A stretch of DNA of 64,000 nt. Origin: Bolinopsis microptera. Lineage: Eukaryota; Ctenophora; Tentaculata; Lobata; Bolinopsidae. Below the pieces are notes generated by a model. It was not told the DNA's origin. It saw only the letters and a program-made list of their open reading frames with translations, and searched no databases. Both the position numbers and the translations under genes were made by a program. How positions within the stretch are numbered: the first letter of the stretch is position 1; the number at the start of each line of letters is the position of its first letter. The DNA lies in NCBI RefSeq assembly GCF_026151205.1, contig NC_087083.1, positions 11,096,944 through 11,160,943 on the forward strand, given 5' to 3'. Positions 11,828-22,096 of the stretch are shown here, piece after piece.

Positions 11828-12690
11828 TTATTTCAGCAATACGATCACATTATTTTCTATTTGGTGTGAAAATATGAGCTAGAACGGACATAATCTCGCT
11901 GAGTTATGGAGCTGTTTGAAATTTATGATGAACGCGCGGGTGCCCATTGATAACAACTAAATGCTTTTGCGCGTAGTGCGCGTCGAAAATTAGGCAAAAA
12001 CGCTTGCGGAGTGACAATATTCTAACTTCTATAAAGTATATGAAGTGGGTACTTCTCGGAAAGGAAAATTTCAGTCAAACACGATGTGACTATTGTTGGG
12101 TTGATTTAATACAACTGCAAAAAATCATTCAAACTTTAAGCAAAAAAGGGCACATTTTTACCACTTTTTTGGATTTTTACCTGCGTAAAAACAGAGCGAT
12201 TTGTTTTATTTTTATATCATCTTGTGCGGCTATGTTTTAGCTATTGCCATGCAAATTTTGCCGACATGCCAACAAAATTAACTTGCTCAAAATATCAAAA
12301 AACATGGTTTTTTGGCCTATTTTTGGCCCAAAAATCGGTTTTTTGCGATTTTACCCGCGTAAACTCAGTCCAATCATTTCGAAACCACTTTCAATTGATT
12401 CTACGGTCAAAAATACGTCTAGGAAGGTATATCTGGGGTCCCTAGCGTATCGAGCAGACAATGCCCGTAAGAGCCTCTACTACAAATTCTGAGCATCGAA
12501 ATTGCTCAAACTAAATTAGGTTCAGTAGAACATAAATGTTTACGTAAGCTGACCAAATTTCAACAAAATTGTTATATGGGAAGTATAATAACTTTTCGAT
12601 TGTTTCCAAAATAATGTGCTGGCCGAAATAAGAGCAAAAAAACCATTCAATGGTCAGCGCGCGCGTTTTATTGTCGATGGCGCACTGCCT

Positions 12691-13786
12691 AATCATTATG
12701 TCTATGAGCCGAAAATATTTTTACGGTTTTCGAAGTCCGCACCTACCTACCCGGCCTTCGATATACGATTTTGGACTCGAGGGTTCCCCTTTGTAATGCA
12801 ATTCAATCTCGGAAGGCAGGGCTCCCGCCTCCCCTTCGCAATACAAGCTCGGAAGCGGTAGCTCTGCCTTCAAAGGTGCGTATCGTCATCGAGAATGACT
12901 CGGACCGAACATTTTCTAAGTCAACATTTTTCAAAGTTTTCTTGGAAACTACTATTGTTCATGTTTTATGCTACTCTGATGATTATGCTACCCTGATGAT
13001 TATGCTACCCTGATCATTATTAGCTGAAAATATTTTTTTCGGTTTTCTGAAGTACGTACCTACATTCGAAACTCGAAATGTTGTGGATGTGATTGGTTTA
13101 ATATACTTATAGAAAACGTGATATTTGGTTCTCAGATTTAAAGGAACATGTGCGATTCATGTCGCAGAGAACTGAAAAAATCGCGATTTGTCACGAGGCC
13201 AGGATTTGAGAAAATCGCGATTTGTCGCAGCAAACGTGAAAAATCGCGATTTTTTGCGAAGAATGGGAAAAATCGAAATTCCGTACATGCTGCAATTTCT
13301 TTTTGTCCTTGCCCGAAAATGTTTTGAAATTCAGGATGTAACAAAATATTTAGAATTTGGCCCCCACATGGAGAAAATCATTCCTAGTCATACACCCCTG
13401 ACAAAGGGAAAATGCGCCCTTTTCGAGTATTAATGAAACTGTTCAACGTTTCAATGTAACAACATCATTTTTATAATGTTACATAAAATTTATCAGTCAA
13501 CCTTAGCTTTATTTATAATTTACAGTTACACGTTCGGAATTTTTGTAAAGTCTCGGATTTCATGTCGTGAAAAGAAAAAACATGCTTTTTGGCGCTGTCA
13601 TGGATTATGAGTTTCCGAAGTAAATTTCTAAATCCCGGGTTAAGGCTGCAAATTGTTTAAGTAAAGTCAAACTTAAAGTAGAGGGTTAAGGTTAAGAATG
13701 GAATTTGGTTAAGACCAAGATAAACAATGTTACACTGAAACTTACTCTTACTACAGGCACAGCTATTCTTTAATTGGAGCTATATA
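12691..13786. other. Repeat-derived intronic sequence
   Basis: It contains the second copy of the CTAAGTCAAC block (12915-13019) with three copies of an 18-bp tandem, and a stretch at 13150-13290 with several AATCGCGATTT words. No supported gene. Confidence 0.4.
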
Positions 13787-14138
13787 CAGGGTGTTTCAAA
13801 AATAATGTCCTGATTTTTAAAAACAATACATTTTTTTATAAAGGAGCAAAATGCCCATTATTGGTTGCCTTTAGTTCATAAAGCTTACAAATTTAATTTG
13901 TTAAGCTCATTTGTTCCAGCGATTCAACTTTGTTAATTTTTTAATTCTTTACAAGACGTCGTATTGTCCTTTCATCATTGCTGAATTTAGACTTGTCCTT
14001 TTTCTGTAGCAAACGCCTAGCACTTGTCACACTGCTTCCACAAATCCACTAAGTCTTCACAATATCGAGTTTTGTTTCTTTTGTGAACCCCAAAATTATT
14101 GTTTTTTAAAATCAGGACATTATTTTTGAAACACCCTG
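13787..14138 (-). mobile_element. Mariner-type MITE with a relic of transposase HTH
   Basis: The 352-bp element is bounded by TA on both sides. Its nearly perfect inverted repeats of about 37 bp begin CAGGGTGTTTCAAAAATAAT. On the minus strand the interior reads as a degraded helix-turn-helix segment (FTKETKLDIVKT, a stop, then ARRLLQKKDKSKFSNDERTI and RRLV). It resembles the N-terminal HTH domain found in some mariner-family proteins. The catalytic domain is absent. Confidence 0.8.
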
Positions 14139-15530
14139 TATTTGTTTTTCTTTGTGTTTTTGTCTTAAAGCTTCAAAACCTTATAATATTAACCTTCATC
14201 CTTAACTTATTATGCTTTTGATTATGCACTGCAGCAAGCTAGTTATTTATATGTTCTTATAGTAGGGGGTGGCGCACGATACTACTTATAGGCAATCTTT
14301 CATTAGCCTGGTTAAGTGGTGTAATTATAAAATCGAATGTGTATTTATTTTATAAATATGATATGCTCCTTAAATAAAAATCCGCCATAATAGTAATTTG
14401 CCTTTTAGACAATTAATTTGAGTACGAAAGAAATTTTCAATATGCGTTCCAAAAAGTGCAAATATGAATTAGCTATTTCTAAAAAATTGTTCAATTCATT
14501 AATACTTTCATTTCACTTAAACATTGACATCGTGAAATCTTTGTATTATTTTTAAAATAATTTTCTCATTTGTCATCAATTCATTAATTCAACTATACTT
14601 TTATTGTCATATCGACACAAAAGACAAAACCTCTTTTTACACATTACGTTGAAATTGAAATTATCATCACATGACGGCAATAATATCAGTCATCAAGTTA
14701 TAATTATCAAATTTTATTAAACATATCCGCACATATATTTTGGTAAAAAGTATAAAACAAAATAAATATTATCACGGCCGCGAAAGAGTGGGTTCTTTGC
14801 TGCTATACAAGTTGGACAGAAGGAAACATTTCCTCTTATAAATCTAGTTCTGTAAATACAATAAATTATCTAAGTTCTCGGCTGCTTTCCACGAAACTAT
14901 GTAATTAAAAGCTGATCTTTCATACCATTTTTCCAAGGTAATACAGTAACATTAGCCTAAAGAAATAAGCGGAAAGAGAACTTATAGATTTAAACTGCTG
15001 ATATTTTGTCTAATATTATCCAAAAGAAAGCTCCACAGTAACAAAGGAAATTATTTTGAACCAGATTAATAGAAGAGTACATCCAGTGTACATAGGGTCG
15101 CGGTTAAATGGAAAACATCGCGGTAGAGTCTATTTAACTTCAAAATGACTTAACGATAAAGCTGAAATTAAAATAATTCAAATCACAATCTACTATAAAG
15201 TTGAATAAACGCGTTTTACAGTATTGCTACAGTTGCAAAGACATATTCTGTCTCTGGTGTTATGACACTTAGAGTTTTGGTAAAAAATGAAGTTAGCTCT
15301 TGTTTAAGGGGAGTTATATAGACATAGTCTATTATAGACGCCCCCTTAGACAGCAGTCCTCTAGACTACCCACTAGTTGATGCACTACTGGGTCTACTGA
15401 TGCACTACTGGGTCGCACCACGCATCAAATAATGCTCTCGTAGCGGCGCAGCCCAGTAGTGAACCGCGCTACAAACGCCCCTCTAGCTATACCCCTCTAG
15501 CTACGCCCGTACTGATCTAGGTACACTCCT
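14139..15530. other. Intron between terminal exons B and C
   Basis: AT-rich, with no coding-like frame. A short duplicated TGATGCACTACTGGGTC occurs near 15380-15415. Confidence 0.35.
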
Positions 15531-15713
15531 CTAATCATGATCATGATCCTCCCCCTCTATATCGCTCTCAACCTCACTGTTACTCTCCGCCATGTAGTTG
15601 CAATCCTCCATCGCCACCAGGAACTCCTCGTAGTGTATTTTCTCGTCTCCGTTGGTATCGATGTAAGAAATGATCTCATCAGCTTCCGCCTCCTCAAGCG
15701 CTTCTCCTCCGAA
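15531..15713 (-). CDS. Alternative terminal exon B of the EF-hand gene (EF-hand IV variant)
   Basis: Sixty codons and a TAG stop (15533-15531), entered in phase 0 from the acceptor TTGTAG (15716-15714 is TAG). The peptide starts FGGEALEEAEADEIISYI and has the loop DTNGDEKIHYEE, followed by FLVAMEDCNYM and a long acidic tail ending EGEDHDHD. The loop keeps Asp1, Asn3, Asp5, Ile8 and Glu12, but the invariant Gly at position 6 is Glu. Calcium affinity may therefore be lowered or lost. The His-Asp end could bind divalent metals, which is speculation. Confidence 0.85.
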   Translation of the reverse strand, partial: FGGEALEEAEADEIISYIDTNGDEKIHYEEFLVAMEDCNYMAESNSEVESDIEGEDHDHD

Positions 15714-16310
15714 CTACAAGCACAGATGGTGTGGTGAGATGGTGTGGTGGTGTGATAGCAGCACATTGATTATAACTCACTCAAAAGTCAGCCAACTCGG
15801 TGTAGCGGAAAATTGTAGCGGAAAACACATGTTTAATAGACTAACAGGTTGATTTGTTTGGCACGTTCAGATTTCTCTGATCGATTTTCATTTTCATGGG
15901 TGAACATATTCAGCCATATTAGGACAGTTCAGTTCATGTAAAGGTAAAGGCCTAGTGAACATTTACACCGTCAATTCTGGTATCAGTGTGAATTAGATGG
16001 GACCGTTAGAATTAGCTTCTTTACATTGTAACCTTTACAATAGGGTTAGGTTTCTTTACAAGCCTCATGATATCCGAACCTTCCAACTCGCCGAATTGGC
16101 AACGTTCCAACTCGAGCCATGAAAACGACACAGAACCTAAATTTTCTGAAACAATTTCCTGGACAGCACACCACGTTAATATTTCTCTGCAATACCCCTC
16201 TTTGTTAAAAACACCTCTTCTCTTTAATACGAGCAGCATATTCCACCCCACACCGCGTGGTGTTTAGCACACATCAACTCAACATGAGCTACTCTATGCT
16301 ACGACACGTG
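15714..16310. other. Intron and possible 3' UTR of terminal exon A
   Basis: It is downstream of terminal exon A on the minus strand. An ATTAAA-type poly(A) hexamer on the minus strand (plus-strand TTTAAT at 16223-16228) lies about 85 bp after the exon A stop. Nothing else was recognised. Confidence 0.35.
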
Positions 16311-16478
16311 TCAGACAGAACCAAACAGCCCGTTTTCGTCCTGGTCCAACTCCTCCTCATCCGCAATGCATTTCAGCATCATGACAATAAATTCGTCTAT
16401 GTCTATTTTGCCGTCTCCGTTCTTGTCCACGTAGCCGATGATTTCCTCCGCTTCTTCGTCGCACATGGGTTCGCCCAT
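16311..16478 (-). CDS. Alternative terminal exon A of the EF-hand gene (EF-hand IV)
   Basis: Fifty-five codons and TGA (16313-16311), entered in phase 0 from acceptor ACACAG (CAG at 16481-16479). The peptide MGEPMCDEEAEEIIGYV matches the calmodulin segment LGEKLTDEEVDEMI. It is followed by the canonical loop DKNGDGKIDIDE and then FIVMMLKCIADEEELDQDEN and a short end GLFGSV. This is the nearest terminal exon to the constant region and the most calmodulin-like, so it may be the default choice. Confidence 0.88.
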   Translation of the reverse strand: MGEPMCDEEAEEIIGYVDKNGDGKIDIDEFIVMMLKCIADEEELDQDENGLFGSV

Positions 16479-16580
16479 CTGTGTTCAGAAAGGGTTACTA
16501 AAGAATCTCTCACACTAACTAAACGTGCTGCCCTTCAATCTCTCATGCCCTTCGTATCAGCGTGCTTCTCATCCCTTCAT

Positions 16581-17287
16581 TCGCGTTCTCACTTGATAGC
16601 TTCATGCATGCAATGCTCGCTATTTAATCGCGTTCTCACTTGATAGCTTCATGCATGCAATGCTCGCTATTTAATCGCGTTCTCACTTGATAGCTTCATG
16701 CATGCAATGCTCGCTATTTAATTGCGTTCTCACTTGATAGCTTCATGCATGCAATGCTCGCTATTTAATTGCGTTCTCACTTGATAGCTTCATGCATGCA
16801 ATGCTCGCTATTTAATTGCGTTCTCACTTGATAGCTTCATGCATGCAATGCTCGCTATTTAATTGCGTTCTCACTTGATAGCTTCATGCATGCAATGCTC
16901 GCTATTTAATTGCGTTCTCACTTGATAGCTTCATGCATGCAATGCTCGCTATTTAATTGCGTTCTCACTTGATAGCTTCATGCATGCAATGCTCGCTATT
17001 TAATTGCGTTCTCACTTGATAGCTTCATGCATGGAATGCTCGCTATTTAATTGCGTTCTCACTTGATAGCTTCATGCATGCAATGCTCGCTATTTAATTG
17101 CGTTCTCACTTGATAGCTTCATGCATGCAATGCTCGCTATTTAATTGCGTTCTCACTTGATAGCTTCATGCATGCAATGCTCGCTATTTAATTGCGTTCT
17201 CACTTGACAGCTTCATGCATGCAATGCTCGCTATTTAATTGCGTTCTCACTTAATAGCTTTATGCATGCAATGCTCGCTATTTAATT
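16581..17287. repeat. Minisatellite, 47-bp unit, about 15 copies
   Basis: Unit TTGCGTTCTCACTTGATAGC then TTCATGCATGCAATGCTCGC then TATTTAA. It is highly homogeneous and lies in the intron about 100 bp upstream of terminal exon A's acceptor. Confidence 0.95.
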
Positions 17288-18375
17288 GCATAGCGCAAAA
17301 CTCGCATTCTATCTAGATCACCTCATGCAGTACTCACCTTCTCACTAAATTATTTCATGCAGCATTCTTGCAATTATTTAATTTATCTCTCTGCGTGCTT
17401 TATTCTCATTGTAACTATGCATTTAAAAATTAAGCATCGTTTGAATAATTCACGTCCTGACACTCGTATTTTAAATCACACATGCGCTCTGAAACCACTT
17501 ATATAAATTTTGTCTTCGAATTTTATTTACGTCATCCATTTTGATTTATATTTTATCTGGAGCCCTTTTTCAAATAGTACCGACGGAATACGACTTAACA
17601 GATTGTAGTCAGGCTGAATCAGGCTCCATCAGGAAGACTTAAGATAGGCACGAATCAGGAGACTGCAGTAACACTGTAATCAACCAGTTCTGCAACAACA
17701 TTCTAATAGTAGTATAGTACTATGATGAGGTATTACATGCATGAGCGACCCTTTAACCAATTCATATATTATTTTTTAGATAGCTGATCAAGCCCATAAA
17801 TTACAGTATTGATGAAGTAACTGTCTGTTGATGTGAAGGGCGTGGTCTTCAAAGCTATAAAACCGTAGCAAACGTAAAATCAAAGCATTTTTAAGCGGGT
17901 TGACATGCAAAAAGTCCAAAGTAATTGTAAGTTGAAAAATACAGCGGTATGTTTAGTTATGTAAATATGTAAGTCAATCTATTAATCTACGGAGCATAGT
18001 CAATGAGTCAGTCTAATTTCAGGTTAACAAGGAATAATGCTGAGTCTTAAATGCCATGCAGTTAAACTATTTCCCACTAATGCTCATGCTTCTCACCCAG
18101 TAAAATTTTCATGCATAATATAACAAAATTTTGATAATTTTGTTTATAAATATTTATTTTGAATCAGCAAAACCGCACTCACAAACTCAATTACAAAAGT
18201 GCAAGTAATGCTACCTAAAATCACACATTGTACCAAAACACACGCTAATTACTATGAAACACACGCTAATTACTATAAAACACACGCTAATTACTATAAA
18301 ACACACGATAATTACTATAAACCACAATACTTCACTCAAAGGAGCACTTATTTATTTACTCAATCAAATACTCAC
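17288..18375. other. Intron, including a 20-bp minisatellite
   Basis: The only structure seen is at about 18230-18318: four to five copies of AACACACGCTAATTACTATA, ending 57 bp from the donor of the EF-hand III exon. The rest is AT-rich. Confidence 0.6.
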
Positions 18376-18484
18376 CTTTGTTAGAATCCTCTTGAGCTCG
18401 TCACTCGTGATGAAACCATCGTTGTCTTTATCAAATACTTTGAATGCTTCCCTTATTTCTTCTTCTGTACTTGGCATTGCGTAC
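18376..18484 (-). CDS. Constant exon 5 of the EF-hand gene (EF-hand III)
   Basis: 109 bp, entered in phase 2 (acceptor CATAG at 18485-18489, first base G completing Arg) and left in phase 0 at donor GTGAG (18375-18371). Encodes [17 protein letters not shown], the canonical loop [12 protein letters not shown] and LKRILTK. The match to calmodulin's third hand is clear. It is the last constant exon and must choose among terminal exons A, B and C. Confidence 0.92.
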
Positions 18485-18760
18485 CTATGATTTGATGTGT
18501 CAGTTTTCTCATTAAACTAATTCTGATTTAAAGATTAGAATCGTCAGATGCTTGAGAAATCAGTACAGGATAAGCTGGTCAGCAAAATTAAATCAATTTC
18601 GTGGCATTGGAAATTAGTGATATCGCTTTAATTTCTAAAACAATTCAATGATATCTATTGAAAGATTGAATACGTTATTAATTAAAGATCACGAATACGA
18701 TGTTATTTTCTAGTTGCAATACTAATACTAATGTACTAAACAACAACAAACTTTCAAAAC
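18485..18760. other. Short intron
   Basis: AT-rich intron between the EF-hand II and III exons; nothing else seen. Confidence 0.6.
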
Positions 18761-18819
18761 CTTTCGTTAAGTTCGATGAATTCTTTTAATGAGATAGTTC
18801 CATCACCGTTCACATCTAC
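18761..18819 (-). CDS. Constant exon 4 of the EF-hand gene (EF-hand II loop)
   Basis: 59 bp, entered in phase 0 after acceptor TATCAG (CAG at 18822-18820) and left in phase 2 at donor AAAG|GTTTTG (18760-18755), a weaker donor than its neighbours. Encodes VDVNGDGTISLKEFIELNE. The loop DVNGDGTISLKE has all ligand positions of a calcium-binding EF-hand. Its frame is fixed by both neighbours. Confidence 0.9.
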
Positions 18820-19377
18820 CTGATAAAATTTCCAAGTTGTAATCAAATTGGAAAATTAATTTAATTCGTTTGCAAACCTCGTATGAACCAGGACATCCGT
18901 AACATTAATTAATGTTAATTAATTAGTGGACCACGCACAGTGGACCACGTACAGGATTTAGTTTATAGGTGATTGGTTTATTATAACCGGCATCTCAGCT
19001 TACAAGTTGAAACAATTAATTAATTGCTTAATACTTATTAGATGCCATCAGATCAATGATTAATGACCATTAGTTTAAACTGTTTAATTAGTAATCAATC
19101 TGATGATTAGATAGTTGGTAGTCCTGTATTCCTTATCCATATAAATTGTAATACCTGATTAATGCTTAAATTATTATATTATATCTTTTTGCATAATATA
19201 TCCGATTAATAATTTTGAATTGGATTCGGAAATTAGATATCGAAAAATAAATGCTTAGCAAGGGGTAAAATTACTATACTACTGCTGAGGCTGACCATTA
19301 ATTTAAAATGTTCAATTAATACTAAATCTGACTAATTAGCTAGTCAATTGATTAATTAATTAATCAAACTAACTGAC
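18820..19377. other. Intron
   Basis: AT-rich with many TTAATTAA words; nothing else recognised. Confidence 0.5.
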
Positions 19378-19449
19378 CTGGTTGAATAATATCCTTATGT
19401 CTCCTTCATTCGACAGAAATCCAGATTTTACCCACAACTGTTTGAACTC
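19378..19449 (-). CDS. Constant exon 3 of the EF-hand gene (linker and helix before EF-hand II)
   Basis: 72 bp, exactly 24 codons in phase 0 at both ends. Acceptor TCAACAG (CAG at 19452-19450), donor GTCAGT (19377-19372). Encodes EFKQLWVKSGFLSNEGDIRI then LFNQ: the outgoing helix of hand I and the incoming helix of hand II, in calmodulin order. Confidence 0.9.
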
Positions 19450-19627
19450 CTGTTGAGTTAAAAATGTTTAGAAGCTGACCCAGTCAAGCAATCATAAAGC
19501 ATAATATTCAATGGTACAAACAAAAAAGTATCTCAAACCTGTACTACACTAAAACCCCATTTCAGTGATGTATCCCTAAATATTCACTAATTAACTAAAT
19601 AATGTAGTAACTAATGCATAATAATAT

Positions 19628-19740
19628 GGAGGTGGCACCATCACTTTTGAGATGCGTCTCTATCTTGAAGTAGATAGGAAATATTATTTCCTATCTGCTT
19701 CAAGCTAGAGACTAACCTCGAAGGTGATGGTGCCGTCTCC
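19628..19740. repeat. 113-bp palindrome covering a 5' splice site
   Basis: An inverted repeat centred near 19684. The right arm holds the 3' end of the EF-hand I exon, its donor and the first intron bases. The left arm (19628-19682) repeats this in opposite orientation, so the plus strand at 19634-19651 reads GGCACCATCACTTTTGAG, the same G-T-I-T-F-E codons as the exon. The inner stem (TCTTGAAGtAGATAGGAAAT against ATTTCCTATCTgCTTCAAG) is nearly perfect. In the pre-mRNA the donor GTTAGT would be paired inside a long hairpin. Confidence 0.85.
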
Positions 19741-19814
19741 ATCGTTATCCATGCCCTGGAAGGCGGCAGTGTAGTCCTGTACTCGTCGCTCATAGTCAGG
19801 ATCCTTGTGTACGT
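19717..19814 (-). CDS. Constant exon 2 of the EF-hand gene (EF-hand I; acceptor for all first exons)
   Basis: 98 bp: two bases (AC) completing a codon begun in the first exon, then 32 codons, leaving in phase 0 at donor GTTAGT (19716-19711). Acceptor CTCTTCAG (CAG at 19817-19815). Encodes VHKDPDYERRVQDYTAAFQG then M and the canonical loop DNDGDGTITFEE, completed by the next exon. Because its first two bases are AC, any preceding base gives Tyr, His, Asn or Asp and never a stop. All first exons below end one base into a codon, as required here. Confidence 0.92.
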
Positions 19815-19849
19815 CTGAAGAGGGGTTATAGTTTAGACAGAGGAGTATA

Positions 19850-20437
19850 CCTTACACGACATTTTTGTGGCGGACCAATTTGCGACGACCGAAATTTTGG
19901 CGGTCCGAAAATATGGCGAAATTGAACAAAAACCGTCACATTTCGGACGTCACAGAAAATAAGGGTATTTTTCATCATTTTGTTTTCTGACACAAAGCTA
20001 AAGGAAATTCAAACTTTTCTAAAAATCGGTAAAATCATGTTGAAACAAAATGAAACTTATAAATCGATTTCTTCATCTTCCTCTAAGGGGTCCGGCTCGA
20101 CTCTTTCAGTTTCACTTATTGAGTTTGGTATTAAATTGTTTATCTTGACTTAGTCTCTTATAAGACGTTTATGTTAGCACATAAATGTAATTTATTGTAA
20201 ATTTAAAACGTATTACTTGACCTTAAATTCATCATGGAATATTGTGTTTATTTGTCCCACCATCATATCACTAACTTTTCAAGAACAAAATGAATCGATG
20301 AAGCCACAATTATTGGAATAAGCTAAAAATAATGCGACGGATTCTATTACGACGACCGAAATTTTGGCGGTCCGAAAATATGGCGAAATTTCGGGAAAAC
20401 CGTCGCATTTCGTACGTTATAAAAATGTCTTGTAAGG
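19850..20437. mobile_element. Mariner-like MITE with TA target duplication
   Basis: It begins CCTTACACGACATTTTT and ends AAAAATGTCTTGTAAGG, flanked by TA (19848-19849 and 20438-20439). Inside, a direct repeat (GACGACCGAAATTTTGGCGG...AATATGGCG) occurs near 19893 and 20350. It has no transposase and lies in the intron between the first exons and constant exon 2. Confidence 0.7.
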
Positions 20438-20961
20438 TAAGTACATTATTACAGAGTGGAAAAGTATCAATCTCTTCGAAATTTTTCAATGCTGAAATGT
20501 GAACTGAGACCTGATCTTTGAATTTACTAAAGATAAAGACAAAGTGCAGTCGTATTTTTATCAATATTGCTTCGATACACAAGAATTTATAGACCACATC
20601 AGTTTAGATAAAATATTGACACTTCTTAACTAAAATGATAATAAAATGTGAGCTAATAGTTACTTTGTAAGACTACAATTAAATCAGTGAGAACATAATG
20701 GCACCTAGAAATTAGGTTTTTTAGCGCGTTCAATAAACTGTTCTCTATTTTTAATATTATATTTATATAATGTTATGTACCCTAAAATAACCCATGTTGG
20801 CTAACACTACCAGTATAACTGATAGTGATATCCGCAATATAAACTTATAAACAATGTTTTGGCACGAATTCAGGATTCCGCACACCTTATAATGCACTGT
20901 TTCAGTGTACTGTACTAGTGAACTGTACTAGTGCACTGTACTAGTGCACTGTATGATCTAC

Positions 20962-21052
20962 CTTTAAATTGATCTAAAAACTCTCCGTGCTCTTCTTCGC
21001 TCTCTCTGTCTTTAACATGGTGACGTTCCCGGAACTTTATAAAGACAGGCAT
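20962..21052 (-). CDS. Variable first exon N1 (MPVFIKF type) of the EF-hand gene
   Basis: ATG at 21052-21050 with an in-frame TGA two codons upstream. There are 30 codons plus one base, then donor GTAGAT (20961-20956), phase 1. The peptide starts MPVFIKFRERHHVKDR, continues with an acidic run (SEEEHGEF) and ends LDQFK, with Asp at the junction. It is the closest first exon to constant exon 2 (about 1.1 kb). Its start matches N2, N3, N8 and N9, indicating exon duplication. A 31-bp minisatellite lies directly upstream of the ATG. Confidence 0.85.
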
Positions 21053-21054
21053 TG

Positions 21055-21183
21055 CTCACGTGACCCCTTAGTGAACAGGGTGACTATTTAGTGACCCCTT
21101 AGTGAACAGGGTGACTATTTAGTGACCCCTTAGTGAACAGGGTGACTATTTAGTGACCCCTTAGTGAACAGGGTGACTATTTG
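21055..21183. repeat. 31-bp minisatellite, four copies, directly upstream of first exon N1
   Basis: Unit AGTGACCCCTTAGTGAACAG then GGTGACTATTT. It would sit in the 5' UTR or promoter of the N1 transcript. One further GAACAGGGTGACTATTT occurs at 21657-21673. Confidence 0.92.
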
Positions 21184-22096
21184 TACAGTCCAATCGGACA
21201 CTTAAAACCGATTTGAACAGTCCAATTGGAAGCTGGTGACCGATTTTCGAACCAAAAACAGTTTTTGTAAGTTCGATGTTTAGTCCGAGACTTCTATTTT
21301 GACTACTTTTTGTGACGATATCTTACAACACACATGCTAAACAGTTTACATGTATGCTGCACATTTTGGTCACTTGTATGTTATGCTGTTATGGACGCTG
21401 CACTTGTCTGGGTGCTGCCCTTTTTGAACACTAACATACACAGTTGATGTGTGAGGTTTTTAAAAATGCAACAAAAACAGTCGGTATATTTAGTAATTCA
21501 TTTTTGGTTGGAAACTTTATTAAAGTTTTTTTTGGTGAACCGGGACGATGCCCAAATGGTTTTAATGACAAATTTTAATGATGAAAATTAAAAACGAGTA
21601 AAAAATGAGCTCTCATTAGAGCACTAGTAGATATATATATATATATATAGTTATATGAACAGGGTGACTATTTAACGTTATATGACAAAGTTTAACCTGA
21701 TTTAACAAATTTTGTGGAATTTTGTGGAAACTATGCACTCCAATGGCCAGATAACATAACTTATTATAATATGTAATTACTTACTTACTTATATATAACT
21801 TATATTTTGAATTGCAACAAGTCCCCATCCTCTTCAAACATTTAACTAAACAAAACATGAAAAACAGAAACAATGACATACAAATAATAACATATAAATA
21901 ATAACGAAATTGTAAAACTACACTCATTTAACTTCTTCGTTATGAATTGTCCCTCCTTTGATGTAGTGGTGGTTGTTTGGCTGTTCTTGTTGTGCAGGTG
22001 TGGGTTATACATGTGGGTTATATTTATATATATCAGGTCCTGAACAACAAGTCTCTAACTCTGTCCTCCTGCAAGTAGACTACCCATTTCTGATTC
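21184..22096. other. No gene recognised
   Basis: AT-rich, with a short (TA)n run near 21632-21649 and a solitary piece of the 31-bp repeat. Any N1 promoter is expected in its first part. Confidence 0.35.

Larger units (their letters stand above)
11200..12480. mobile_element. Non-autonomous DNA transposon with 19-bp TIRs and TA duplication
   Basis: The terminal inverted repeats GTAGAGGCTCTTACGGGCA (11200-11218) and its reverse complement (12462-12480) are perfect and flanked by TA on both sides, as expected for a Tc1/mariner-type insertion. The element is inserted in transposon copy A. Short open frames between 12004 and 12492 have no recognisable domain. Confidence 0.75.
8750..12690 (-). mobile_element. 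TIR-type DNA transposon relative, copy A, broken by insertions
   Basis: Three blocks match, in inverted order, the element at 60783-62222: 8750-9338 (GAGAACGAGGTAGGTAG and the CAATGAATGCGCGG region), 10812-11197 (AAAATAAACTTGCTCGG, GATGGTGCGCGGC, AAAGTCGCGTAATTTG) and about 12490-12690 (GTGCTGGCCGAAATAAG). The gaps are a 1.47-kb segment containing an EF-hand terminal exon and the transposon at 11200-12480. No intact transposase was seen. Confidence 0.6.
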
